A DNA stretch of 64,000 bases from Acidobacteriota bacterium (GTDB taxonomy: Bacteria > Acidobacteriota > Blastocatellia > Pyrinomonadales > Pyrinomonadaceae). The translations under genes and the position numbers were made by a program. The first letter of the stretch is position 1, and each line of letters begins with the position of its first letter. Positions 1 through 8,548 of this stretch are shown here, piece after piece. The notes below the pieces were generated by a model. The model saw nothing but the letters and a program-made list of their open reading frames with translations. It was not told where the DNA came from and made no database searches. The stretch spans positions 2,705,001 through 2,769,000 of the forward strand of contig QQUY01000001.1 of NCBI GenBank assembly GCA_003385635.1. The letters are read 5' to 3'.

Positions 1-544
1 CGTTCGGGTTCGATTCAGGCGTTACCTCACCGCGCTCATCACAATACCGAAAAACTATCTGGCCGTTCTCTTCCAGGGAATCAAACGTCCTGTCGTCGCA
101 AACATAATTGCCTTCGGCGTGGGCGACCGGTATCGACAGCACTCTGGATTCCTGAATGCCTTCCGTATACGGAGTAAAGCCGTTCTCCACCCTTAAATTG
201 ACGTGACGGCACACGAAATGGAGGCCGCTGTTGCGCATAAGCGCGCCGGGCAGCAAACCGGCCTCACAGAGTATCTGGAAACCGTTGCAGATACCGAACA
301 CAAACTTTCCTTTTGCGGCGAATTCCTTTACCGAGTTCATCACGGGTGAGAAGCGTGCCAACGCGCCAGCTCTAAGGTAATCGCCGTAGGAAAAGCCCCC
401 CGGAACGATGATCGCGTCATAGCCCGACAGGTCGGTCTGACGGTGCCACACGAAATCGACGGGTTGACCGACGTGCTTTGAAACCACGTGGTAAGCGTCG
501 TGGTCACAGTTGGAACCGGGAAAAACTAGAACACCGAATTTCAT
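1..544 (-). CDS. purQ: Phosphoribosylformylglycinamidine synthase subunit PurQ (3' end outside window)
   Basis: Glutamine amidotransferase subunit of FGAM synthase; it releases ammonia from glutamine for step four of de novo purine synthesis, working with PurL and PurS. The minus-strand frame opens at an ATG at 544 and runs off the window edge, so the C-terminus is missing. It starts [20 protein letters not shown], and it carries the class I amidotransferase oxyanion segment [15 protein letters not shown] and the nucleophile-elbow [10 protein letters not shown] with the catalytic Cys. purS lies 30 bp upstream on the same strand, the usual purS-purQ-purL order; purL would be expected beyond base 1. 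Confidence 0.95.
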   Translation of the reverse strand, partial: MKFGVLVFPGSNCDHDAYHVVSKHVGQPVDFVWHRQTDLSGYDAIIVPGGFSYGDYLRAGALARFSPVMNSVKEFAAKGKFVFGICNGFQILCEAGLLPGALMRNSGLHFVCRHVNLRVENGFTPYTEGIQESRVLSIPVAHAEGNYVCDDRTFDSLEENGQIVFRYCDERGEVTPESNPN

Positions 545-574
545 AGGGATGCAGGCGGGTTTGTAGTGAGGGTT

Positions 575-817
575 TCAGTCTATAACCACGGAATAATCTT
601 CTATAACAGGGTTGGCGAGGACATCGCGAGCGATCTTCTCGGCGGTCGCCTGCGCTTCCTCGGAGGAAAGACCTGGATCAAGTGCGATCTCAAAGTACTT
701 GCCCTGGCGAACATCGCCGACTTTCTCAAATCCCAAAAGCTCGACTGAATGGTGGATCGCCTTGCCCTGCGGATCGAGCACGCTCGGTTTCAACTTGACG
801 TATACTTTTGCCTTCAT
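575..817 (-). CDS. purS: Phosphoribosylformylglycinamidine synthase subunit PurS
   Basis: Small (80 aa) bridging subunit of the three-part FGAM synthase. The N-terminus MKAKVYVKLKPSVLDPQGKA and the segment GFEKVGDVRQGKYFEI match the PurS family, and the length is typical. It lies directly upstream of purQ in the same direction with a 30-bp gap, so the two are almost certainly co-transcribed. The divergent DUF4870 gene starts about 130 bp away. Confidence 0.95.
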   Translation of the reverse strand: MKAKVYVKLKPSVLDPQGKAIHHSVELLGFEKVGDVRQGKYFEIALDPGLSSEEAQATAEKIARDVLANPVIEDYSVVID

Positions 818-853
818 GGTCTGCTCCGAAAAACTAGAATTTTACGGAAATTC

Positions 854-882
854 TTGTGATATGCAATGTTGTTGTGTTAGAT
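854..882 (+). promoter_or_regulatory. Candidate sigma70-type promoter for the DUF4870 gene
   Basis: TTGTGA (854-859), a 17-bp spacer and TTAGAT (877-882) lie in the divergent gap between purS and the first DUF4870 gene, about 70 bp before its ATG. Both hexamers deviate from consensus, so this is a suggestion only. Confidence 0.4.
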
Positions 883-949
883 TCTTCGTGTCCTACGACC
901 TACCAACCAATTTGAAATTCAACAAATTATAAGGAGAAGCTAACTGATA

Positions 950-1363
950 ATGGCAGACCACGGTAAATCTGTTTTCGATATGGACGCGAATGTCGTAGCG
1001 CTTCTGTGCTACGTCCTGAACTTTGTTTGTTATTTGGGACTGGTCCTCAGCATCATCGTCATAATCCAGGACAAGACAAACAAACTCGCTCGATTTCACG
1101 CTTGGCAGTCGATTCTCCTTTTGGTGGTTCCTGTCGTGTTGACGGTCGTGCTCACGATCCTTTCCTTCGTTGGAATAATGATCGACGCGGTCATCGGGTT
1201 CCCGATCTTCACGCTTATTACTACACTGCTGTACCTCTTGCTGGCACTCATCGGCCTGCTCGTGCTTGTGGGAGTTATCCTTGCGGCGATCAAAGCGGTC
1301 AACGGTGAGATCTACAAGCTCCCGGTCGTTGGAAATATGGCTGAGAAGTACGCGGGAGTCTAG
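950..1363 (+). CDS. DUF4870 (Tic20-like) membrane protein, copy 1
   Basis: A 137-residue integral membrane protein of the DUF4870 type: a short soluble N-terminus, the conserved segment KTNKLARFHAWQS after the first hydrophobic helix, further hydrophobic helices (about residues 55-75 and 80-110), and the family-typical C-terminus YKLPVVGNMAEKY. The function of the family is unknown to me. AAGGAGAA sits about 10 bp before the ATG. A second DUF4870 gene follows after 36 bp, separated by a terminator-like hairpin. Confidence 0.85.
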   Translation: MADHGKSVFDMDANVVALLCYVLNFVCYLGLVLSIIVIIQDKTNKLARFHAWQSILLLVVPVVLTVVLTILSFVGIMIDAVIGFPIFTLITTLLYLLLALIGLLVLVGVILAAIKAVNGEIYKLPVVGNMAEKYAGV

Positions 1364-1374
1364 CAACCCAGATC

Positions 1375-1399
1375 AGCCGGGCCCGGCCCGGCTTTTATT
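1375..1399 (+). terminator. Terminator-like hairpin abutting the second DUF4870 start
   Basis: AGCCGGG (1375-1381) and CCCGGCT (1387-1393) form a 7-bp GC stem with a 5-nt loop, followed by TTTTATT, which runs straight into the ATG at 1400. It could end the first gene's transcript or attenuate entry into the second gene. Confidence 0.6.
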
Positions 1400-1783
1400 A
1401 TGGAAAACGAAAAATCAGCTCTCGGGCTGGACGGCAATATCACGGCTTTACTGGGCTACATAATCCCTCTGGTGGGCCTTATCCTGATCTTCATCGAGAA
1501 AGAGAACAGGTTCGTAAGGTTTCACGCATTCCAGACGGTGCTGTATGCAGTCGGGTTTATCGTGATCTACATCGCGTCCTTTATTCTGATCGGTGTCGTT
1601 TCGGCAGTGCTCGCGGCGATTTCGGACGTTCTTGCGCTCGTCAGCATTCTGTTCTGGTTCATTCCGCTTGTGCTTTGGCTGGGATGGCTGGTCGGGCTGA
1701 TCTATGCGGCGGTCAAGTCGTATGGAGGAGCGATGTTCAAGTTCCCGGTCATAGGGAATCTTGCCGAAAAGTGGTCCAGCTAG
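1400..1783 (+). CDS. DUF4870 (Tic20-like) membrane protein, copy 2
   Basis: A 127-residue paralogue of the preceding gene with the same plan: IFIEKENRFVRFHAFQTV after helix 1, hydrophobic helices at about residues 48-72 and 75-100, and the end MFKFPVIGNLAEKW. There is no recognisable ribosome-binding site: the ATG follows the T-tract of a GC-rich hairpin directly. It may depend on readthrough, or be translated from an almost leaderless RNA. It ends 7 bp from the convergent purB stop. Confidence 0.85.
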   Translation: MENEKSALGLDGNITALLGYIIPLVGLILIFIEKENRFVRFHAFQTVLYAVGFIVIYIASFILIGVVSAVLAAISDVLALVSILFWFIPLVLWLGWLVGLIYAAVKSYGGAMFKFPVIGNLAEKWSS

Positions 1784-1790
1784 AAAGCTC

Positions 1791-3083
1791 TTAGCCGAAC
1801 ACCCGCGCGAACACCTTATCGACGTTCCGCAGGTAATGATTCAGATCAAAGACACGGTCAATTTCTTCAGGTGAAAGCCTGGAAGAAATGTCCGTGTCTT
1901 GTTTTATGAGTTGATAGTAGTTTCCGCCTTCGTCCCACACCTTCATCGCGTTCCTTTGCGTCCAGGCATAAGCGTCTTCGCGGGTGACTCCCTTCTGGGT
2001 CAAGGCCAGCATCAGCTGGCCGCTGAATACAAGGCCACGCGTCAGACCAAGGTTCTTCAGCATGTTCTCCGGATACACGACCAGTCCGTCCAGTAGTCCT
2101 GCGGTTTTCTCAAGAAGGTAGTCGACCGTTACCGATGAATCGGGCAGTACCATCCTTTCAGCTGAAGAATGCGATATATCCCTTTCGTGCCAGAGGGCGA
2201 CGTTCTCGAGCCCGACGATCGAGTTGGCACGCACGATCCTCGAAAGGCCGCATATCTTTTCCGAGAGGATCGGGTTTCGCTTGTGAGGCATCGCGGACGA
2301 GCCCTTTTGGCCTGTTTTGAACTTCTCCTGAGCCTCCCGAAGTTCCGTTCTCTGCCAGTGCCTCACTTGGAGCGCCATTTTTTCAAGGCTTGAAGCGATT
2401 ATAGCCAGTGTAGAAAGATACTCGGCGTAGCGGTCCCTCTGGATCACCTGGGTCGAAATATCTGCCGGCTTTAGCCCGAGCCGTTCGCAAACCCTCTCCT
2501 CAACAGACGGATCAAGATGGGCAAAAGCTCCTACCGCTCCTGAGATCTTCCCGACCGCCACCGCATCCTTTGCTCGAAGCAGACGGTCGCGATTTCGCTC
2601 CATCTCCGAGTACCAGAGTGCGAACGTCATTCCGAAAGCGGTAGGCTCGGCGTGGATGCCGTGTGTTCTTCCTATCTGGGGAGTGTCCTTGAATTCGAAC
2701 GCCCTTCTTTTCAGTACCTCAAGAAGCCGATCCACTTTAGGGAGTAGGATCTCGCAGGACTCTTTCAGGAGCAGAGCGTTCGCCGTATCGACAACATCTG
2801 AAGACGTGAGCCCGTAATGTACGAATCTTGATGCCTCGCCTATGTTCTCCGCCAGGTTGGTGGTAAACGCGATCACGTCGTGGTCGGTGACCTTCTCGAT
2901 CTCGTCGATCCGCTCAACAGTGAAATCCGCTTTCTGCTTGATCTCTTCAACGGCGTCAACAGGGATGGTGCCGTCTTCGGCGTGAACTTCGCAAACGGCG
3001 ATCTCGACATCAAGCCACTTTCGGAACTTGTTCTCAAGGGTCCATACGGCACCCATTTCAGGCAGGGTGTAACGATCTATCAT
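1791..3083 (-). CDS. purB: Adenylosuccinate lyase
   Basis: Catalyses two fumarate-releasing steps of purine synthesis (SAICAR to AICAR, and adenylosuccinate to AMP). The 430-aa product has the fumarase/aspartase superfamily signature GSSAMPHKRNPI, the histidine-bearing GRTHGIHAEPT, and the substrate segment TSSDVVDTANA. The start MIDRYTLPEMGAVW is typical of the short bacterial PurB. The gene lies downstream of asd across a 177-bp repeat-bearing gap and converges with the DUF4870 pair. Confidence 0.96.
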   Translation of the reverse strand: MIDRYTLPEMGAVWTLENKFRKWLDVEIAVCEVHAEDGTIPVDAVEEIKQKADFTVERIDEIEKVTDHDVIAFTTNLAENIGEASRFVHYGLTSSDVVDTANALLLKESCEILLPKVDRLLEVLKRRAFEFKDTPQIGRTHGIHAEPTAFGMTFALWYSEMERNRDRLLRAKDAVAVGKISGAVGAFAHLDPSVEERVCERLGLKPADISTQVIQRDRYAEYLSTLAIIASSLEKMALQVRHWQRTELREAQEKFKTGQKGSSAMPHKRNPILSEKICGLSRIVRANSIVGLENVALWHERDISHSSAERMVLPDSSVTVDYLLEKTAGLLDGLVVYPENMLKNLGLTRGLVFSGQLMLALTQKGVTREDAYAWTQRNAMKVWDEGGNYYQLIKQDTDISSRLSPEEIDRVFDLNHYLRNVDKVFARVFG

Positions 3084-3100
3084 TTGAATTCAGTAATCAG

Positions 3101-3263
3101 TCTCCCGTCTCCTGTTCTTCTTTGCGGTCCTTTGCGGCTTGGCGCCTTTGCGAGAGCAAGTCCCCGTTTCAGTTCGATCGATCGGGAGAAACTAACCGCG
3201 AAGGTCGCGAAGGTATTCGCAAAGGACACAAAGCACGTCTCCTGTCTCCTGTCTCCTGCCTCA
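3101..3263. repeat. Heptamer repeats and CGCAAAG-type repeat between asd and purB
   Basis: Three perfect copies of TCTCCTG lie at 3238-3258 (plus strand), followed by a partial unit that contains the asd stop codon. Two more units (TCTCCCG, TCTCCTG) lie at 3101-3114. In between are degenerate stretches rich in TTTGCGG and CGAAGG, a type that recurs elsewhere in the window. No gene is visible here. Confidence 0.75.
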
Positions 3264-4298
3264 GACAATTCCTTTCTCAACCAGTAGCTCGGCGTTAAGG
3301 ATTGCTGCACCGGCAGCTCCCCTGATCGTGTTGTGACTAAGGGCGACAAAGCTGTAATCGAAAATGTTGTCGGGAAAGAGCCTTCCGACAGTGATCGACA
3401 TTCCGTTGCCGTTATTCCTGTCGAGACGCGGCTGCGGTCTCGAAGGCTCCTCACGTACCTCTATGAAGTTCTCGGGCGAAGAATGAAGTCCGGCAGAGGG
3501 AAAGCTCCTCATCGCATCGATAACGTCCTCCAGCGTCGATGTCTCGTTCAGATTCACACGCACCGAAGCTGTATGGCCGTCAACCACATTGACACGGAAG
3601 CAATGTGCCGAGACGGTAAAGTCGGCTTTTTCGATGGACCCGTCGCTGAACTTCCCTATGATCTTTTGCGCTTCTGTCTCCGCTTTCGGCTCCTCTCCGG
3701 GAATGTACGGCAATACGTTGTCGAGTATGTCCAGACTTGCCACGCCCGGGTAACCCGCTCCGGAAACCGCCTGAAAGGTCGTTATTATCGCCTCTTTCAC
3801 TCCAAACTTCCGGTCGAGCGCGGCAAGTGGCGGCGCGAACGACATCACGGCACAGTTCGGATTTGTGATAATGAATCCGCGGTCGAATCCGCGTTTCCGC
3901 CGTTGAACATCGATCAAAGCCAGGTGTTCCGGATTGATCTCGGGAATCAAAAGGGGAACGTCCTCTTCCATACGGTAGCAGGAAGAATTGCTGATGACGG
4001 GATAGCCCGCGCGTGCGAAGGTCTCTTCCGTCTCTCGCGCAACTCCCGACGGAAGACTCGAGAAGATAATGTCGCAGTCGAGCGAAGGCGTGATCGGAGC
4101 GACCTCCATCTCGCTCACGGAGGCCGGCATCGGCGTTTTCAGCTTCCATGGGCAAGCTTCAGAAAAGGCTTTGCCGACAGACCTGTCCGACGCGGCGAGC
4201 GCCGTGATCTCGAATTGCGGATGGTTCTCGAGAAGCTGGCAGAATCTCTGTCCCACTGTCCCGGTCGCCCCTAAAATTCCAACGCGGTATTTGCTCAT
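3261..4298 (-). CDS. asd: Aspartate-semialdehyde dehydrogenase (archaeal/fungal-type)
   Basis: Reduces aspartyl phosphate to aspartate semialdehyde, the branch point to diaminopimelate/lysine, threonine and methionine. At 345 aa it has the Rossmann loop GILGATGTVGQRF at the N-terminus, the active-site Cys in ITNPNCAVMS, and GAGYPGVASLD before the C-terminal domain. The sequence style is that of the longer archaeal/fungal branch of the family. It lies 21 bp downstream of the aminotransferase gene, with dapD further upstream, forming a DAP/lysine run. Its stop codon TGA begins a heptamer array. Confidence 0.93.
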   Translation of the reverse strand: MSKYRVGILGATGTVGQRFCQLLENHPQFEITALAASDRSVGKAFSEACPWKLKTPMPASVSEMEVAPITPSLDCDIIFSSLPSGVARETEETFARAGYPVISNSSCYRMEEDVPLLIPEINPEHLALIDVQRRKRGFDRGFIITNPNCAVMSFAPPLAALDRKFGVKEAIITTFQAVSGAGYPGVASLDILDNVLPYIPGEEPKAETEAQKIIGKFSDGSIEKADFTVSAHCFRVNVVDGHTASVRVNLNETSTLEDVIDAMRSFPSAGLHSSPENFIEVREEPSRPQPRLDRNNGNGMSITVGRLFPDNIFDYSFVALSHNTIRGAAGAAILNAELLVEKGIV

Positions 4299-4319
4299 CT
4301 TGGGTCTTCTGGATGCCGG

Positions 4320-5474
4320 TTACCTGCCCAGCGCTTCCTTCATCCTTGAAACGCCCTCGGCGATCCTGTCTTCGTCGTTACAGAAAGATATTCGCAAGAA
4401 GCCTTCAGCCTCAGGTCCGAACGCTCGTCCGGGAACCGTGATTACGCGGTTCTGAAGGCACTTCTCGGCGGCTTCCATGTCATCGCCGATCTCTCTCACA
4501 TCAAGCATTGTGTAGAATGCGCCTTCGGGATCCGTCGCGTCGAGGCCGAGTTCAGACTTCAGCAGACCCTGCATGAACGCTCCTCTACGCCTGTAGATCT
4601 CGCGTGCCTCTCGCTTTGCGATATCGGCCTCTTCCGTCCAGGCCAGGAGCGAGGCCTTTTGGGTAATTGTGGAGGTGCAAACGGTCAGGAAACCGTGGAT
4701 CGTCAGTGCTGCCTTTATGACCTCGGTTTGCTTGCCTGCCAGCCAGCCGAGCCTCCAACCGGTCATGCTGAGCGACTTCGAAAGACCGCTAACTATGAGT
4801 GTCTCCTCATAGAACTCGGAAGCTGACCGAGGCTTTTCAGAGGTGAAGTAGAGGTCTGAATAGATCTCATCCGAGATCAGGAAAATTCCCGTCCCCTCGA
4901 GAACCGACGCGATATCTTTGAGGTCGTTTTCGGTAAGGACCCTTCCTGTCGGATTTGAAGGCGAGATCACGACCGCCGCTTTAGTCTTCGGTGTGATCTT
5001 ATTCTTGAACTCGTCTATGTCGAAACCGAACCCGGTCTCGGCCGGCATCCTGTAAGTCACCGGCGTTCCGTCGGAGATCCTTATGCAGTTTTCGTAAGCA
5101 GGAAAGCTTGGATCCGGGATCAGCACCTCATCGCCTTCTTCAAGGATCGCGAGAAACGCAGCGGTCATCGCTTCCTGCGACCCTACCGTGACGCAGACTT
5201 CCGGAATTCCTATATCGAGATGCGGATATTGTTCGGCGACCAGTTGCCGCAGAGCCGGAAGACCGGCGTGTGACGTGTATCCGTTCTGCTCTTCGATGGT
5301 GACCCTCGAGGCTTCCGCTTTAATGAAATCAGGAGTCGGAAGATCAGGCTCGCCAAGGCCAAAATTAATGCTGTCCGGCAGTGCGCGCTCGAATATCTGC
5401 CTGATCAGAGTCGGCTGAACACCTTTCAGGCGTTTTGGGACCCTGAAACCGCTTTCACCTTTCTTTGGGATCAT
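4320..5474 (-). CDS. PLP-dependent class I/II aminotransferase, candidate succinyl-DAP aminotransferase
   Basis: A fold-type I aminotransferase of about 384 aa. Visible motifs are NFGLGEPDLPTP near the N-terminus, SPSNPTGRVL, the D-x-x-Y pair in ISDEIYSD, and the Schiff-base lysine in SGLSKSLSMTGWRLGW. Family membership is clear but substrate is not. Its position between dapD and asd makes an N-succinyl-diaminopimelate aminotransferase (DapC) role plausible; aspartate aminotransferase is the alternative. The ATG at 5474 is used here. A TTG at 5516 is preceded by GGAG at good spacing and would add 14 residues, so the start is unsettled. Confidence 0.88.
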   Translation of the reverse strand: MIPKKGESGFRVPKRLKGVQPTLIRQIFERALPDSINFGLGEPDLPTPDFIKAEASRVTIEEQNGYTSHAGLPALRQLVAEQYPHLDIGIPEVCVTVGSQEAMTAAFLAILEEGDEVLIPDPSFPAYENCIRISDGTPVTYRMPAETGFGFDIDEFKNKITPKTKAAVVISPSNPTGRVLTENDLKDIASVLEGTGIFLISDEIYSDLYFTSEKPRSASEFYEETLIVSGLSKSLSMTGWRLGWLAGKQTEVIKAALTIHGFLTVCTSTITQKASLLAWTEEADIAKREAREIYRRRGAFMQGLLKSELGLDATDPEGAFYTMLDVREIGDDMEAAEKCLQNRVITVPGRAFGPEAEGFLRISFCNDEDRIAEGVSRMKEALGR

Positions 5475-5531
5475 ATGGTTCGATGATACCGCCGCTTTCC
5501 GAACCGCGCAAAACAAGCTGGACTCCGGTCC

Positions 5532-6362
5532 CTATCGAAGATAATCCTCGAGCTGGGTGGAAGCGTCCGTCTTCTCGTCGCGGTACTTGACGATAACGGG
5601 AGCGTACAGCGAGAGGCCGTTCTCACGGCCGAAACCGGAAGAAATACTCCGGGAACCCTGCACGACGACCGCATTGGCAGGAATCTCAAGCTGACCGTCG
5701 CTGGACGCTTTTATGACCGTTTCGTTTACGAGATCGAACACGGGTGTCGACCTTGTCAAAATCACACCCGAGGCAAGAACCGCACGTTCTCGGACTATGG
5801 TTCCCTCGTATACTCCCGTGTTACCGCCGACCAGAACGTCGTCTTCGATGATCACCGGCATTGCGCCGATCGGCTCAAGCACACCGCCGATCTGCGCAGC
5901 AGCCGAAAGGTGAACGCGTTTTCCGATCTGTGCGCAGCTGCCGACCAGCGCGTGAGAATCGATCATAGTCCCTTCATCTACGTAAGCTCCGACATTCACA
6001 TACATCGGCGGCATACACACCACGCCTTCTGCAACGTAGCTGCCGTCGCGGATCGTTGATCCTCCCGGCACGATCCGGACCTTGTCGCTGATCGCCATCG
6101 GCCGGAGGGGGTAAGTCTCTTTGTCAAAGAAACGGAAGCTCTCTGAAGGCGAGGACATATCGACCATTTCGCCCATTCGGAATCCGATCAGGATTCCTTT
6201 CTTCACCCATTTGTTTGTGCGCCACCTGCCTTCGTCATCCTTTTCAGCCGACCGGACTTCTCCCTTTCGGAGCGAATTCTTGAATTCCTCGAACAACTCG
6301 CGGTCGCCCGGCTCAAATTCCTTCCTCTCGCTCAGCGCTTCTATCCTTTCTTCAAGCGTCAT
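5532..6362 (-). CDS. dapD: 2,3,4,5-tetrahydropyridine-2,6-dicarboxylate N-succinyltransferase
   Basis: Transfers succinyl from succinyl-CoA to tetrahydrodipicolinate in the succinylase branch of DAP/lysine synthesis. The 276-aa product has an alpha-helical N-terminal domain ([16 protein letters not shown]), a left-handed beta-helix of hexapeptide repeats with the family block [20 protein letters not shown] and [18 protein letters not shown], and a C-terminal domain. The ATG at 6362 was chosen because the family begins near here; the frame stays open further upstream. It overlaps the end of the preceding unknown gene by 11 bp, suggesting translational coupling. Confidence 0.95.
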   Translation of the reverse strand: MTLEERIEALSERKEFEPGDRELFEEFKNSLRKGEVRSAEKDDEGRWRTNKWVKKGILIGFRMGEMVDMSSPSESFRFFDKETYPLRPMAISDKVRIVPGGSTIRDGSYVAEGVVCMPPMYVNVGAYVDEGTMIDSHALVGSCAQIGKRVHLSAAAQIGGVLEPIGAMPVIIEDDVLVGGNTGVYEGTIVRERAVLASGVILTRSTPVFDLVNETVIKASSDGQLEIPANAVVVQGSRSISSGFGRENGLSLYAPVIVKYRDEKTDASTQLEDYLR

Positions 6363-6933
6363 TTTCGGTTCCCTTATCTGGAAATGCTTCTCGGAAGGCC
6401 GCGGATGACCTTCTAACTCTAACCCAGCTTTCGAATATTTCGGAGGACTGCAGCCAGATCGAGAACCACTCGTTAATCTCCCTGTAATAATTGCGGTTCT
6501 CCGGATCTTCTCGTTCAAGTTCGAGGACCTCGTCTTTCGATCTAAGCACTAGTTCGCGAAGCAAGAGCAGACCCTGCTTGTCGACTTCAGAAGCGAATTT
6601 CCTGCGAAGGTTCTCCATATTCCGCAACGATCTTTCAGCCAGCGCAAAGCTCGAGTAGTTGAGCAGATTTCTGAACATCGCGTCGTACGGGGACTCGAGT
6701 CTCCGCCTGACATCCATTTCCAGGATCTCGGAGTGCCGGAGAACAGCTCCTTCGTCGGCGAGCAGTCGCGCTATTACGATCGGCGAATCGCAGGCATTCT
6801 CTCCGAACACCTCAGCAACGACGGTTTCGATAGCCGAAACCTCGTCCGCGCCGACGCTTTCGCAGTCCAGCTTCTCCCAAACCTCAATGACGAGGTCGGT
6901 CCTGGTCTTCGAATTCCACTCGTGCTCGGCCAT
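6352..6933 (-). CDS. Conserved-looking hypothetical protein upstream of dapD
   Basis: A 193-residue soluble, acidic and mostly helical protein. I recognise no domain, and there is no signal peptide, membrane segment or metal motif. Helical stretches include [23 protein letters not shown] and [19 protein letters not shown]. It lies 12 bp after the heptose adenylyltransferase gene and overlaps dapD by 11 bp, so it is embedded in an operon. That argues for a real gene but says nothing specific about function. Confidence 0.72.
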   Translation of the reverse strand: MAEHEWNSKTRTDLVIEVWEKLDCESVGADEVSAIETVVAEVFGENACDSPIVIARLLADEGAVLRHSEILEMDVRRRLESPYDAMFRNLLNYSSFALAERSLRNMENLRRKFASEVDKQGLLLLRELVLRSKDEVLELEREDPENRNYYREINEWFSIWLQSSEIFESWVRVRRSSAAFREAFPDKGTENDA

Positions 6934-6945
6934 CGAAGAATCGGA

Positions 6946-7443
6946 TCAGATTTCTTTTCCTTTTGAAGCAAGCAGTTCGCTTGACGAATGGTCCTTGGGG
7001 TCTCCGACGATGATTACTCTTCCCCCGCATTCGCGGACGATTTCGCGTTCGGGAACGCTTTGTTCGGTGTAATCCGTTCCCTTCGCGTGAAGATCGGGCC
7101 GAATCGCTCGAATGAGCTCCTCGACGGTCGGTTCGTCGAACACCGTCACGGCATCGACCGGACTCAAGGCCGCAATGATCTCTGCGCGTTCGTTTTCCGG
7201 AATGAACGGCCTGCCCTCGCCTTTCAGACCTCGGACCTGCTCGTCTGAATTGATCCCGACAACCAGAAAATCGCCTGCCGCCCTTGCTGCGGTCAGGTAT
7301 CTTATGTGACCGACGTGCAGAATATCGAAGCAGCCGTTGGCAAGCACGATACGCTTGCGCCCTCTTCTTTCGACAGCGACCTTCGCGACCAGCCGGTTCC
7401 GTTCGAGGATCGGAGCTGAGTAATCATTGAATGAATCTGTCAT
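6946..7443 (-). CDS. rfaE2: D-glycero-beta-D-manno-heptose 1-phosphate adenylyltransferase
   Basis: Makes ADP-heptose from heptose 1-phosphate for the LPS inner core. The 165-aa cytidylyltransferase-like protein has the nucleotide-binding [16 protein letters not shown] (HxGH motif), [17 protein letters not shown] and a C-terminal end like that of HldE. In E. coli this activity is fused to the kinase as HldE. Here the two are separate genes, with the kinase 9 bp upstream. Confidence 0.93.
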   Translation of the reverse strand: MTDSFNDYSAPILERNRLVAKVAVERRGRKRIVLANGCFDILHVGHIRYLTAARAAGDFLVVGINSDEQVRGLKGEGRPFIPENERAEIIAALSPVDAVTVFDEPTVEELIRAIRPDLHAKGTDYTEQSVPEREIVRECGGRVIIVGDPKDHSSSELLASKGKEI

Positions 7444-7452
7444 TTCGGAGGT

Positions 7453-8457
7453 TCAGGATGTTCCGACGGCGGAACCTGAGTCTTCGGAATACCTTAACGA
7501 GTTTGATAACTCGTCAAAGGTCACGGTAGCAGTTCCGCGTTTCATAACCACTAGTCCGCCGGCGTGGTTTGCTATCGAAGCAGCTTCGAGAAAGGTAAGC
7601 CCGGAAGCCAGTCCAAGCGCATACGCTGCGATCACGGTATCTCCAGCGCCGGTTACATCGACCGGTTCGTCCGATCCGACGATGGGGATATCGACCGGCG
7701 GCTTGTCGCCTTCAAAAAGCATCATGCCCTTATTGCCGCGCGTAACTAGAAGCGAATCCAGCCTCAAACGTGCACGCAATTCCTCGCAATCCGTGCTTGT
7801 AAAATTCTTACCAAGAATTTCTTCGACCTCCTCCTGATTGGGAGTCGCGGATCCGCCCCAGAAACTTTCAAGCCGGTGTCTGGAATCTATCAAATACCCG
7901 ATATCAAACTCTGCCGATATTCCCGTACACCAGTTGCCGATTTCAGGGATTGCAGAGCCATAGGAATAGTCCGACAGGATAATCGCGTCGGCCGTCTGCG
8001 CTGCCAAAGCGATCTTTTCCTTCATTTCCGAGTAGAGGTCCTCGTGGTAACGCTTCTCTCCGCCGTAATCGATTCGAATCACCTGCTGTCTTTGCGCGTA
8101 GTGCTGACCGGCAAGGACCCTTACTTTTGTAGTGGTCGCTCCTTCTTTGTCTGCTACAAGCCCGGCCGTTTCGACGCCCCTCTGTTCGAGGGATCTTCGC
8201 AGCGCCTCCCCATTCGCATCCTCGCCGAGGACGCCGATCAGAACAGCTTCCGCTCCGAGAGAAGCTATGTTCGCTGCCGCGTTGGCGGCGCCTCCAGGAA
8301 CGGTGACCGTTTCATCGTGACGCAGGATAAACACTGGGGCTTCCCTGGAAACCCGGTCGATCGATCCCATAACGAACTGATCAGCAACTGGATCGCCGAC
8401 GACGACCACTCGCTTTCCCTCGAATCCGTTTTTCAGTTTGTCGGAGAGCGCATCCAT
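7453..8457 (-). CDS. rfaE1: D-glycero-beta-D-manno-heptose-7-phosphate kinase (PfkB family)
   Basis: Phosphorylates heptose 7-phosphate at C1 in ADP-heptose synthesis. The 334-aa protein has the ribokinase-family N-terminal motif VPGGAANAAANIASLG and the catalytic C-terminal motif PVDVTGAGDTVIAAYALGL, whose Asp is the base. NQEEVEEILG matches the HldE kinase domain. It is the first gene of the run reading through rfaE2, the unknown gene and dapD, so envelope heptose and DAP synthesis may share a transcript. Confidence 0.92.
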   Translation of the reverse strand: MDALSDKLKNGFEGKRVVVVGDPVADQFVMGSIDRVSREAPVFILRHDETVTVPGGAANAAANIASLGAEAVLIGVLGEDANGEALRRSLEQRGVETAGLVADKEGATTTKVRVLAGQHYAQRQQVIRIDYGGEKRYHEDLYSEMKEKIALAAQTADAIILSDYSYGSAIPEIGNWCTGISAEFDIGYLIDSRHRLESFWGGSATPNQEEVEEILGKNFTSTDCEELRARLRLDSLLVTRGNKGMMLFEGDKPPVDIPIVGSDEPVDVTGAGDTVIAAYALGLASGLTFLEAASIANHAGGLVVMKRGTATVTFDELSNSLRYSEDSGSAVGTS

Positions 8458-8493
8458 CGATTTACAGCGAGATGTTACAGGAACAGCCTACAA

Positions 8494-8530
8494 AGAAAAA
8501 GGTTGGAGCCCCTTTCGGACCTCCAACCCC
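8494..8530 (-). terminator. Rho-independent terminator of the FG-GAP gene
   Basis: GGTTGGAG (8501-8508) pairs with CTCCAACC (8521-8528). Read on the minus strand the stem is followed by TTTTTCTTTG. It lies just after the FG-GAP gene stop at 8549. Confidence 0.8.
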
Positions 8531-8548
8531 TGTTCTATTTTCGATCAA

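Noticed and set aside
3333..4274. A 313-codon plus-strand open frame opposite asd
   Set aside because: Antisense shadow of a well-supported enzyme; composition and lack of motifs argue against coding.
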